This document shows positions 1 through 9,600 of a stretch of DNA of 34,308 bases, in pieces. The notes below the pieces were generated by a model. That model was not told the origin of the DNA, ran no database searches, and was given only the letters and a program-made list of their open reading frames with translations. The stretch is from an uncultured Marvinbryantia sp. (GTDB taxonomy: Bacteria > Bacillota > Clostridia > Lachnospirales > Lachnospiraceae). The translations under genes and the position numbers were made by a program. The stretch spans positions 1 through 34,308 of the forward strand of contig CANRIR010000022.1 in the NCBI GenBank assembly GCA_947630735.1, read 5' to 3'. Position 1 is the first letter of the stretch, and each line of letters begins with the position of its first letter.

Positions 1-579
1 GTGCAGAACACCGGCGACGGGATAGACGACGCCCTGAAGGAGACGGAGCGGTTTGCGGAATACCAGCACCTGAACCACAGGGAAGCCCTGCGTCTGCGCC
101 TTCTGGCGGAAGAAATGATGGGCATGGTAAAAGGCATCGTGGGCGAATTTAAGGCAAAGTTCTGGATCGAGGGGGAGAACAAGGACGTGCAGCTCGTACT
201 GGAGGCGGAGGCCTTTGTGGATCTGGAGCAGCGGGACCGTCTGCTGGCGGTTTCCTCCAGCGGGAAGAATTACGCGCACCGCACGTTCATGGGCAAGCTG
301 GCGGGTCTGTTTGAAACCTGCATGATGAGCTACGACGAGACGGGCGCTTACGCCTGGCAGAACGCGGACTTTGGCTATGAGATGATGCCGGGCTACGGCT
401 ACGAGCGGGCGTGGAGCCTGGGCTCTCTGCGCAGCGACATCGGTTCCAACTCCGGCAATGCGGCGAAAAAGGAAGAGTGGGACGAGCTGGAAAAATCCAT
501 CGTGGCAAAACTGGCCGACGAGGTGATCGTGGGCGTGAAGTCCCGCAAGGTGCAGATGATCATTAAGAAAAAATTTTAA
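1..579 (+). CDS. 3' part of an unrecognised protein, possibly an anti-sigma-type ATPase relative
   Basis: This is an open frame from the first base of the window to a TAA at 577-579; the 5' end is probably cut off, so the GTG at position 1 need not be the start. The visible 192 residues are soluble and charged, with no membrane segment. A stretch around residues 25-45 (LRLRLLAEEMMGMVKGI) loosely resembles the N-box helix of GHKL/anti-sigma-factor ATPases, but I see no clear G-box, so that assignment is weak. It lies 90 bases upstream of the response-regulator gene on the same strand and is probably co-transcribed with it, which would suit a signalling partner. The family is not recognised with confidence. 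Confidence 0.55.
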   Translation: MQNTGDGIDDALKETERFAEYQHLNHREALRLRLLAEEMMGMVKGIVGEFKAKFWIEGENKDVQLVLEAEAFVDLEQRDRLLAVSSSGKNYAHRTFMGKLAGLFETCMMSYDETGAYAWQNADFGYEMMPGYGYERAWSLGSLRSDIGSNSGNAAKKEEWDELEKSIVAKLADEVIVGVKSRKVQMIIKKKF

Positions 580-669
580 GGACAGCGAGGGGATATGGGA
601 AGGCCCACTGGATCGGGGAACGCTGCTGGTCTTTAAAAGTGTGCGGACGGTAAAGAGGAGGAACATGCG

Positions 670-2712
670 ATGCCGGAACAGCTGAACAAAGTGGACATTC
701 TTCTGGTGGACGACAGTGCCATGAACCGGAAATTTGCGGAGAGGATCCTGAAGGAGGAATACAGCATTGTGACTGTGGGTTCAGGGGCGGAGGCCCTCGA
801 GCTTCTGGAGACGTGCGAGCCGAAGCTCATCCTGCTGGATTTTCGTATGCCGGGCATGGACGGTGCGGAGACCATGGAGAAGATACGGGAAAACAAGGAC
901 TGGAGTGGGATTCCCATTATCATCCTGACCGCGGACTCTGCCCCGGAGACGGAGAAGGAATTCTTCGTGATGGGCGCGGACGATTTCATCGTGAAGCCCT
1001 TTGTGCCCATGACCATGAAAAGCCGCATCGGCCGCATGATCGAGCTGTACAGCCTGCGCCGGGACCTGGAGGCCAGGCTGGAGGAAAAGAGCCTGCTTCT
1101 GGAAAAGGTGTCCCTCAACTCCATTCTGGCCATCGCGAACACCATCGACGCCAAGGACGCCTACACCTCCGGCCACTCGGTGCGCGTGGCCAAATGCTCG
1201 CAGCAGATCGCACTGCGGCTGGGCTGGAGCGAGGAGGAGGCGCGCAACCTCTACCACATCGGGCTTCTGCACGACATCGGCAAGATCGGCGTGCCGGACT
1301 CCATCCTGAACAAGCCCACCCGCCTGAGCGACGAGGAATTTGTGCAGATCAAAAAACACCCGGTCATCGGCGCGGAGATCCTAAAGAACATCCGCATGAT
1401 CCCCGGCGTGTCGGACGGAGCGCTCTATCATCACGAGCGGTATGACGGCAAGGGCTATCCCTTCGGCCTGGCGGGGGAGGACATCCCCCTGTGCGCCCGC
1501 ATCATCGCGGTGGCGGACGCCTACGACGCCATGACCTCCAACCGCATCTACCGGGCCAAGCTGCCGGATCTGCACGTGGTCTCGGAGTTTGAGCGCTGCT
1601 CCGGCAAGCAGTTCGACCCGCACCTGGCCTACGTGTTTGTGGAGATGCTGAACGAGGGCTTCCACATCCCGCCGGAGAGCAGGAGGGGCGAGGACGAAAA
1701 GAAGAGCGAGCAGTGGACTCTGGCGGACGACAACGGCACCCTGCTGAACCGCGTGCTGGCGGAGTACGGCTCCGGGAAGAACGCGCTGGACTCCCTGACG
1801 GGGCTTCACAACCGGGGCTACGGGGAGAAGGCCATCGAGGAGCTTCTGGCAGGCGCGCACAGGGGCGCTCTGCTGATCATGGATCTGGACGATTTCAAGA
1901 ATGTGAACGACACCTACGGCCATCTGATGGGCGACAAGGTGCTGAAGCTGCTGGCATCCGCCCTGGTCTCCAATGTGGAGGATAAGGATGTGGTGTGCAG
2001 GCTGGGCGGGGACGAGTTTGTGGCGTTCTTCACGGACGAGACGGACCGGGAAGCCCTGACGGCCCGCACGGAGCGCATCATGGACGGATTTGCCGCAAGC
2101 CTGGAAGAGATCGGGTGCGGAGGAGTTACCCACATCTCCGGGGGCATTGCCCTAAGCCCCACCGACGGCAAGAACTTTTCCAGCCTGTACAGCAACGCGG
2201 ACAAGGCGCTGTACTACGTGAAGGAAAACGGGAAAAACGCCTGCGGTTTCTACCGCAAGGTGCAGACGGTCAAGCGGGAGACGCGGCCCGACACGGACCT
2301 GGACCACATCCGCCTGATCATAGAAGGCAAGATGGACGAGCAGAAGGGGCTTTTCAAGGTGCCCTACGAGGAGTTCGCAAACCTGTACAGCTATCTGTCC
2401 CGCTACGTGAAGCGCAAGGGCCAGATGGTGCAGACCCTGCTGTTTACCATCGGGAGCGGGGAAAACGATCTGGACAACAGCGTGTACGAGGAGGCCATGT
2501 CCACCCTGGAGGTGGCGGCGGCCTACTCCCTGCGCATGGTGGACGTGGGGAGCCGGTACAGCAGCCTGCAGTACATCGTGATCCTGGTGGACACCAATCT
2601 GGAAAACGGAAAGATGGTGGCGGACAGGGTCATCAACCAGTTCTACAAGATTTATTCCGGCAGCAGCATTACGCTGTCCTACGACATTCAGACCATGGTG
2701 GTAAACGCGTGA
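670..2712 (+). CDS. Response regulator with HD-GYP phosphodiesterase and GGDEF cyclase domains
   Basis: This 680-residue protein is predicted to control cyclic-di-GMP in the cytoplasm. The receiver domain (about 1-125) has the acidic pair D14/D15, phospho-acceptor D57, T87 and K109. The HD-GYP domain (about 130-330) has the HD pair H201/D202 and the HHExYDGKGYP signature ending at G262-Y263-P264, expected to hydrolyse c-di-GMP. The GGDEF domain (about 375-535) keeps an intact GGDEF at 446-450, expected to make c-di-GMP. The Arg of the RxxD inhibitory site is Glu, so product inhibition may be absent. The C-terminal 140 residues look like a second, degenerate GGDEF fold, with SSLQY where GGDEF would be. 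The start is set by AGGAGG 8 bases upstream. The gene ends 13 bases before the hybrid kinase, its likely phosphodonor. Which activity dominates cannot be read from sequence. Confidence 0.93.
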   Translation: MPEQLNKVDILLVDDSAMNRKFAERILKEEYSIVTVGSGAEALELLETCEPKLILLDFRMPGMDGAETMEKIRENKDWSGIPIIILTADSAPETEKEFFVMGADDFIVKPFVPMTMKSRIGRMIELYSLRRDLEARLEEKSLLLEKVSLNSILAIANTIDAKDAYTSGHSVRVAKCSQQIALRLGWSEEEARNLYHIGLLHDIGKIGVPDSILNKPTRLSDEEFVQIKKHPVIGAEILKNIRMIPGVSDGALYHHERYDGKGYPFGLAGEDIPLCARIIAVADAYDAMTSNRIYRAKLPDLHVVSEFERCSGKQFDPHLAYVFVEMLNEGFHIPPESRRGEDEKKSEQWTLADDNGTLLNRVLAEYGSGKNALDSLTGLHNRGYGEKAIEELLAGAHRGALLIMDLDDFKNVNDTYGHLMGDKVLKLLASALVSNVEDKDVVCRLGGDEFVAFFTDETDREALTARTERIMDGFAASLEEIGCGGVTHISGGIALSPTDGKNFSSLYSNADKALYYVKENGKNACGFYRKVQTVKRETRPDTDLDHIRLIIEGKMDEQKGLFKVPYEEFANLYSYLSRYVKRKGQMVQTLLFTIGSGENDLDNSVYEEAMSTLEVAAAYSLRMVDVGSRYSSLQYIVILVDTNLENGKMVADRVINQFYKIYSGSSITLSYDIQTMVVNA

Positions 2713-2725
2713 CAGGGAGCGGCAG

Positions 2726-5700
2726 ATGAGTTCAGGAAAAAAGAAACTGCGGACAAATTATATCGTGGCGGCGGCGGTGTCGGTGCTCTTGTGCGCCGTC
2801 ATGTTCGTCAACATCCGCGTCATGTTTGACATGGCGGCCAGCCAGGCGGAAGAGATCGGCAGCATGCGCATGCAGAATATCGTCGCAAACCTGCAGCAGA
2901 TCTTAACGCGCGCCGAGCACGCGGCGATCCGCGTGGGGGCGAACCTGGAGGAGATGCTGGCGGACAACGCGGATCCGGAGCAGATCCGCACCTTCCTGAA
3001 AGAGCAGAAGCAGCTGGAGCTGGAGCTCTCCGGCGGAAGCTGCCTGAACGTGTTCTGCATTGTGGACAATGAGGTGTACATATCGGGCATGGAGCCGCCC
3101 GAGGGCTATGTGCTGCAGGACCGCAGCTGGTACAAGGGCCTGATGGCCATGAAACGGGGCGAGGTGTACATCTCCCAGGTGTACGACGACGCCTTTACGG
3201 ATGACATGTGCTTTACCGTGGCCATGACCCTGGGGGACGGGGAGACCATCATCGGCCTGGATTACAGCACGAGGGACATCCGGGCCTCGGTGGAGGCCAT
3301 GAGCGAGGACGGCGACGGCGACGCGCTGATCGCCGACAAGGACGGTACGATCGTGGGGTACGGGGACGTCTCCCTTCTGGGGGAGAAGATCTCCTCAAAG
3401 CTCCCGGCCTACCAGACCGTGTTTACCAAGGCGGTGACGGGCACGAACAGCGGCGAGTCCTTCAGCATGACCTCGCAGGAGGGCGGCAGCACCGTCTTCT
3501 GCAACCGCACGGAGAACGGCTGGTATCTGATGCTGCGGGTGAGCAACCGCAGCCTTTATAAGGACAGCATTGGGCAGCTCGTGCGGAACGTCGTGTTTAC
3601 CCTGCTCATTGTGGCCGTGTTTGTGACGCTCTATCTGTTCGCATGCCGTCAGCGCCTGCGGGCGGAAGAGGCGCTGGAGGAAAAAGAAGAATTTTTCGAG
3701 AACCTTCCGGAGGCGTTCCGCGCGCCGTTCGCCAAGCGGGAGAACCGCGGGCCGGTCTTCCCGGCGGAGAAAAAGAAACAGCGCGCGGCCTTTACCGAGC
3801 GGGAGCGCCGCTCGTTTGAAATGGGCATCAACGCGGTGTTTGTGCTGACCATGATCGTCACGATCTCCATTACCACGGGCATTACCGGCCGCTGGAGCCG
3901 TTCCCGGCTGGAGGAGGAGGCCAGGGGCTACAACTATGAAGTGAGCGCCTGGATCCTGGAGCAGAAGAACATTCTGGACATGTTCTCCTACACCGTGGCC
4001 GCCAAGCCGGAGCTTCTGGACGACTATCCGCAGATGGTCAGCTTTCTGGACCGCATCACGAAGCATTATCAGGGCATCTCCGCCACCTACATCGCCAACC
4101 CGGACTTTGCCCACGGGCATCCCATGGTCATGAACAACGGCTGGGTGCCGGAGGAGGACTACGTGGAGGAGGAGCGCCCCTGGTACATCGGCGCGATGGA
4201 GACGGACAGCTTCAGCATCACGGAGCCCTACTATGACGCCCGCACGGGGAAATACTGCGTCACGTTCTCCAAGAAGGTGGAGACGGACAGCGGGGAATTT
4301 CTGGGCGTGTTCGCCATTGACTTTTATCTGGACATGCTGATGGAGATTCTGGGAAACAGCTACTCCGAGACCGGCTACGCCTTTTTGGTGGATAAGGACG
4401 GGCGCATCATCAACCATCCGAACCCGGAATACCAGTTTGCGGACAACAGCGCCGTCAACATCCACGACATGGTGTACGCCCAGGTCTACAATTCCACGGG
4501 GATCGAGGTGCTGCGCGACTACGACCGGAAGCTGAAAGCCTGCGTCTCCATGGAGGAGAGCCTGTCCAACTTCAAGGTTATTGTGGTAAATGATTTCTGG
4601 GCCATCTACGGCGACATGGCGAAATATGCCATCCTGTTCCTGGTGCTGTTCGGAATATGCATCGGCGCGGTGGTGGTTCTGATGCACAAGATGGTGCGCT
4701 GGCAGCGGGAGACGGACGTGCAGCTGAAAGCCGCGGCGGACGCAGCGCGGTCGGCCGACCAGGCCAAATCCCTGTTCCTGGCCCAGATGAGCCATGAGAT
4801 CCGCACGCCCATCAACGCCGTGCTGGGCATGAACGAGATGATCCTGCGGGAGAATAAGGATTCGGACATTCAGGAGTACGCGGTGCAGATTCAGAGCGCC
4901 GGCGCAACCCTGCTCTCTTTGATCAACGGGATTTTGGACTTCACAAAGATCGAGAGCGGCAGGATGGAGCTTCAGCCGGTGGAATACGAGACGAGCATGC
5001 TGATCCAGAACCTGGTCAACCTCATCGCGGACAAGGCGCAGGCCAAGAACCTGGAGCTGAAGATCGACATCGACCCCACGCTCCCGGAGACTTTGTACGG
5101 GGACGACGTGCGGGTGCGCCAGATCATCACAAACCTTCTGACAAACGCCGTGAAATACACGCAGGAGGGCAGCGTTACCCTGAAGATCCGCGGCATAGAG
5201 AGAGAAAAAGACGACATCCTGCTGGGCGTGGAGGTGCGGGACACCGGCATGGGCATCCGCGAGGAGGACATGGAGCGGCTGTTCGGCATGTTCCAGCGCC
5301 TGGATGAGGAGAAAAACCGGAACATCGAGGGGACGGGCCTCGGCATCCCCATCGTGCAGAACCTGCTGCACATGATGGGAAGCGATCTGAAGGTGGAGAG
5401 CGTTTACGGAAAAGGGTCGGTCTTCTCCTTCGAGCTGAAGCAGGGCGTGGTGTCGGAAAAAGAGATCGGCGATTACCGGCAGAGCTTTTTGAACCTCATC
5501 GGGCGCAGGAAAAAGCAGGAGTATGTCTATGCCCCAGACGCGCGCGTCCTGGTGGTGGACGACAACGCGGTAAACCTGCGGGTAACCCGGAACCTTCTGA
5601 AGCGCAACGGCGTGCAGGTGGACACGGCCTCCAGCGGCATGGAGTGCTTGGAGCGCGTCCGGGAAGCGCATTACCACGTCATTTTCCTGGATCACATGAT

Positions 5701-6421
5701 GCCGCAGATGGACGGCATCGTTACCTTCGCCAGGCTGAAGGAGGAGGGGCTGCCTGAGGACACGGCGGTCATCATGATGACGGCCAACGAGACCGTGGGC
5801 GCGCGGGAGGAGTATCTGCGCCAGGGCTTTACCGACTATATCTCCAAGCCTATTGAGATCCGGCAGCTGGAAAACCAGCTCGCGAAGCATCTTCCGCAGG
5901 AGCTGGTGAGCTTCCGCGAGGTGGAGGACGCCGCGGGAAAGACGAACGCGGGCGGCGGCCCGGCAGGGCAGCCGAGCGCAGAACAGCCGGGTGCGGGCGA
6001 CGATTTGGCCGGGCGGAAGAACGCGGAACCGTCGGATGTGAGCGGCGGTTTGGCAGAGCAGCCGGATGCGGGCGACGGCCCCATCGCCGGGGTGGATTTT
6101 TCCACAGGTCTTACCTACTGCGCGGAGAGCCTGGATTTCTATCAGGAAATGCTGCAGGCCTACACGGAGGAGGACAAGCTGGAGGAGATGGAGAGCCTTC
6201 GCGCCTCCGGGGACTGGAAGAACTATCTGATCGAGGTGCACGCCTTAAAGAGCAGCTCGCGCACGGTGGGAGCGCTGGAGCTCTCCGAGCAGGCGCTTGC
6301 CGTGGAGCAGGCGCTGCGGGAGGGAAACCCGGATTTTGCGAAGGAGCACCACGGGCAGCTGATGCAGGCCTACCGGGAGATCCTCGCCAACATCCGGGCC
6401 TATCTGGACGGCCTGAACTAG
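2726..6421 (+). CDS. Membrane hybrid sensor histidine kinase with two Cache-like sensor regions, REC and Hpt
   Basis: This 1231-residue protein is a complete phosphorelay receptor. Four membrane segments are visible near residues 12-31, 286-305, 368-387 and 634-653, giving two separate extracytoplasmic regions. Both look like Cache-type sensors: each has a WY motif (near 133 and 486), and the second has a FLVDKDGRIINHPN-type strand. The cytoplasmic part has HisKA with H690 in SHEIRTP, HATPase_c with N-box near 803-810, DTGMG near 839 and GTGLG near 870, a receiver with D945/D946 and D989, and an Hpt domain with H1172 in HALKSSS. A Gly/Ala/Pro/Asp-rich linker with imperfect repeats (about 1065-1115) joins REC to Hpt. 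The gene starts 13 bases after the REC/HD-GYP/GGDEF gene, whose receiver is the obvious final acceptor. The ligand is unknown; Cache domains usually bind small molecules. Confidence 0.93.
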   Translation: MSSGKKKLRTNYIVAAAVSVLLCAVMFVNIRVMFDMAASQAEEIGSMRMQNIVANLQQILTRAEHAAIRVGANLEEMLADNADPEQIRTFLKEQKQLELELSGGSCLNVFCIVDNEVYISGMEPPEGYVLQDRSWYKGLMAMKRGEVYISQVYDDAFTDDMCFTVAMTLGDGETIIGLDYSTRDIRASVEAMSEDGDGDALIADKDGTIVGYGDVSLLGEKISSKLPAYQTVFTKAVTGTNSGESFSMTSQEGGSTVFCNRTENGWYLMLRVSNRSLYKDSIGQLVRNVVFTLLIVAVFVTLYLFACRQRLRAEEALEEKEEFFENLPEAFRAPFAKRENRGPVFPAEKKKQRAAFTERERRSFEMGINAVFVLTMIVTISITTGITGRWSRSRLEEEARGYNYEVSAWILEQKNILDMFSYTVAAKPELLDDYPQMVSFLDRITKHYQGISATYIANPDFAHGHPMVMNNGWVPEEDYVEEERPWYIGAMETDSFSITEPYYDARTGKYCVTFSKKVETDSGEFLGVFAIDFYLDMLMEILGNSYSETGYAFLVDKDGRIINHPNPEYQFADNSAVNIHDMVYAQVYNSTGIEVLRDYDRKLKACVSMEESLSNFKVIVVNDFWAIYGDMAKYAILFLVLFGICIGAVVVLMHKMVRWQRETDVQLKAAADAARSADQAKSLFLAQMSHEIRTPINAVLGMNEMILRENKDSDIQEYAVQIQSAGATLLSLINGILDFTKIESGRMELQPVEYETSMLIQNLVNLIADKAQAKNLELKIDIDPTLPETLYGDDVRVRQIITNLLTNAVKYTQEGSVTLKIRGIEREKDDILLGVEVRDTGMGIREEDMERLFGMFQRLDEEKNRNIEGTGLGIPIVQNLLHMMGSDLKVESVYGKGSVFSFELKQGVVSEKEIGDYRQSFLNLIGRRKKQEYVYAPDARVLVVDDNAVNLRVTRNLLKRNGVQVDTASSGMECLERVREAHYHVIFLDHMMPQMDGIVTFARLKEEGLPEDTAVIMMTANETVGAREEYLRQGFTDYISKPIEIRQLENQLAKHLPQELVSFREVEDAAGKTNAGGGPAGQPSAEQPGAGDDLAGRKNAEPSDVSGGLAEQPDAGDGPIAGVDFSTGLTYCAESLDFYQEMLQAYTEEDKLEEMESLRASGDWKNYLIEVHALKSSSRTVGALELSEQALAVEQALREGNPDFAKEHHGQLMQAYREILANIRAYLDGLN

Positions 6422-6455
6422 ACATTTGTTTAAAAAAGCATAGAGAAACTGCGAA

Positions 6456-6501
6456 AACGGGCAGGGCCCGGCGGAACATTGCCGCCGGCCCTGCCTGTTT
6501 T
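6456..6501 (+). terminator. Strong hairpin terminator after the signalling operon
   Basis: A long GC-rich hairpin has arms GGCAGGGCCCGGCGG and CCGCCGGCCCTGCC with one bulged C. It is flanked by AAAAC on the left and GTTTT on the right. It begins 35 bases after the kinase stop codon and separates the signalling genes from the pilin operon. The flanking A and T runs could make it work in both directions, but no minus-strand gene ends here. Confidence 0.85.
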
Positions 6502-6528
6502 GACTTGTAATTTAGACAGAAATGTGAT
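6500..6528 (+). promoter_or_regulatory. Possible promoter of the pilin operon
   Basis: TTGACT at 6500-6505 is followed after 17 bases by TGTGAT at 6523-6528, a good -35 with only a 4-of-6 match at -10. It is the best candidate in the 206-base gap before the giant pilin gene, and the -35 overlaps the T-run of the preceding terminator. The remaining leader (6529-6627) contains a small GCCGC/GCGGC hairpin near 6571-6585. I could not recognise a known riboswitch in it. Confidence 0.35.
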
Positions 6529-6627
6529 ACGCTAATAAAAATTGGGGTTTTATACCCTTTTGCAGACAATGACGCCGCCCGGTGCGGCATATCCATAGAA
6601 GCAGCGCATAGTCAGAGGGGATAGAAA

Positions 6628-9600
6628 ATGCAGAAAAAATTACATACGATGAGAAAAATATTCCAGAAAGGGAGAAAGGAACGCGGAGGCTTCACGCTGG
6701 TGGAGCTTATTGTGGTGCTGGTGCTGATCGGCGTGATCGCGGCCGCCTCGGTGGGCGGTATGATCGGCTATACCAGCTATGCCGCATACAAGCGCAACAA
6801 CGACAATGCCAAGACACTGTTTGCGGCGGCGCAGTCGGCCATCACATACTATAAGGCCAGCGGCAAGCTGGATCAGTTCCGCCGGGATGTGCAGGCGCTG
6901 AACCACGAGCCCTCCTATGTTCCCCAGAGCGCGTTTGAAGCGGAAAATGAGATGCTGGCGGATGCGGGGGAGGCGGAAGGCCGCAGGAACGAGACCATCT
7001 CCTATCTGATGATCAAAAAGAGCGACTACGAAGCGATTGAGAAAGCCTTGAAGGAAGACGGAAACGGGGCCGGGATCGCAGATCAGGAAACAAAACTCCT
7101 GTTTCAGTTCCTGCGCGACTACGTGACGGATCTTAGTATTTGGAAGGCGTCAATATGCGTGGAATTTGACGCCGCGGACGGCGTAGTCTCCGGCGTGCTC
7201 TACTGTGACCGCGCGGACAGCTTCACCTATGAGGACGCATCCGACGCCCTGGATATCAAGGACCGCGGGGAGTCTCACCGCAGGAGGGTTTCCCTGGGCT
7301 ATTACAGCACCGTGCTCTCGGAGCGCGCGCCCGCGAGCGTGGAGAACCTGGAGCTGAAGGGAGCGGAGCTGATCAACGGCGATTCCCTGGATGTGCAGTG
7401 GTTCCTGGATAAGGATGATCAATATTTGAAGGGTGACCTGAATTACGTCATTGAACTCTATGAGATGGACGGTTCCGCTGAGACAAAGCGTGTGTCGATC
7501 GAGCTGAGCAAAGATGAGGTAAAAAAGATCACCAGGGAGCAGGGCAGTCAAGCGTGTGTGAAGGCTTCACAGGTGCTTCTTTATGGTGATGCTGGTGATG
7601 ATGAAAGTCCAGAGCCCTTGACCCTTTCTGATGGCAGTGGGCTTCAATTCCACGCTTATCTGGCGGAGCATGAAAAATATGGCAGCGGTTTTGCACTGTC
7701 CCTGGATGTGCTGGATTCCGGCCTGTCCGAGATCAATAGTGCTGATCCGGATGCGCAGCAAAAACTCCTGTCAACCTACAGCGTGCGCAGGCTGGCGCTG
7801 GATAAGGACGGTAAGCATTATGGCCTGTCCCTGGACGGGAAACAGAACATCCGTGCGAAGGTATACATAAAGGAAAAGGCGGACAGCCAGCTTGTGACCA
7901 ATGAGGATAATCCGCTTTTTGCGGTTTATGGAAAGAAAGACGTGGAGTCTGAATCATATGAGATCGCGAATGCCCGCCATCTCTATAACGTCGGGTTCCA
8001 TGACACGGGCAGCACAGAAGCTAATAGATATAAAGTTGTGCAGGATTTCGCCTGGGGCGGACCGAACGGCCTGCTTTCACATACGCGAAACGCAGAGACT
8101 GCAGGCGGAGACGGAGAAGGAGAACCGGCTTTGGAAGACGGTGACGGGGAAGCTTCCGACGGGGAGACGCCGGAAGCGCCGGGCACCGGGTTTTGGACGA
8201 TCAAATTTTTCCATTTCCAGAACGAAGAGCCCTATTACGAGCCGGCTGCGGACGGCGGACGCACCCGCTATCCGGCGTTTCCGGGCATTAGGGAACTGAA
8301 GGCTGGAAGCATCCTTTTCTCCGGGGAAAGCATCCTTACCTCCTCTGAAAAAGAGAAAGAGGAGGAAGAAGGAGAAGGGAAGATGCCCGCTGGCGGCTGG
8401 ACCATCGACTATCTGACGTTGGAGGCTCCCCTTGTGGTACAGGCGGATGGAAGTTACGCTGCCACGGAGGACGTGGGCCTTGTGCGGACGAATAACGGTA
8501 CGATTCAAGAGCTGAGTTTAGCGAATGTGGATGTGCGCGGCATTGTGACAGGCCGGACGGAGGAGACTGCGTTTAACGTGTATGCCGCAAAGAACGTGGG
8601 CGCGTTCTGCGGTATAAATAACGGCACACTGCAAGACCTGGAAGTGCTGAGCGGCTATGTGACAGGCGGCGAGAACGTGGGCGGCGTCCTGGGCAGTTTT
8701 GGCGCGCTTGATAAAATTACAGACCGCACCAGGCTGACAAACGGGGCTGAGGTAACCGGCCTCAAGAACGTGGGCGGCATCGTGGGCCTGCTGGATGGAA
8801 CCGGAGCGGGCGCTGCCGCGCTTTCCGGCGCAGCGAACACCGGGCTGGTGTACGGCTGGAACAACGAACAGAATGCGAACTTTGTGGATGCTGAGCCGGT
8901 GGAAGAACTGTCTCTGGAAAATTTCGGCGGCATTGCGGGTTACGTAAAGAATATACAGATCAAGAACTGTGCGAGCAATCCGGCACCGCAAAAAGGAACG
9001 GACGGCACAGCCGCGGCGCTGACTGAGGAACAGATCCAGGAGCGCCTGAACGGAAACTTTGTGGGCGGCATTGTGGGATATCTGGACGGCACGGCTTCGG
9101 TTGCCAACTGCGCGGCCGGTACGACTGCCAGTGGGGATAGTCCTGCCTATGTACTGGGAGAGAATTTCGTGGGCGGCATCGTGGGCATGAACGCGAGCAG
9201 CGCTGCACTGACAGCAAAGAATGAAGATGATAAGAAGAGCAATGCGGCTTCCGTGATCGGCAGGCGTTTTGTGGGCGGCATTGTGGGTGCGAACGGGAAG
9301 CTGGCTGAGGGAATCGCCCCAGCGGATGCCACACAGAAAGATATTGTGACGGACGGGATAAATCCGGCTCCGACTGTGGAAGGCTGGGCCAACAGCGGCG
9401 CTGTGATGGCGGCGGCCGATCCGGGCAATGCCGAGAGAGCTGCCGGAAGCATCCGGCCAGCTTATGTGGGCGGTATCGCCGGTGTGAATGCGGGCATTAT
9501 CAAAGATTGTGAGGCGACGGGTGACAGCAGCGCCAGTCCGCTGTTTGAAAGGCTCGGTGCAGCACAGGCGGATTATGTGGGCGGCCTTGCCGGAAGCAAC

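Noticed and set aside
580-669. Coding continuation of the first gene by frameshift into this gap
   Set aside because: A second frame stays open across the gap, but the protein ends naturally at KKKF and the gap carries the AGGAGG for the next gene.
3395-6241. Very long minus-strand open frame opposite the hybrid kinase
   Set aside because: It is the mirror of a clear multi-domain kinase in GC-rich DNA; its His/Leu/Val/Arg-rich translation shows no domain, and it has no ribosome binding site.
6502-6627. c-di-GMP riboswitch upstream of the pilin operon
   Set aside because: Looked for because of the neighbouring c-di-GMP enzyme, but the conserved riboswitch sequences are not recognisable by eye; a covariance search would be decisive.
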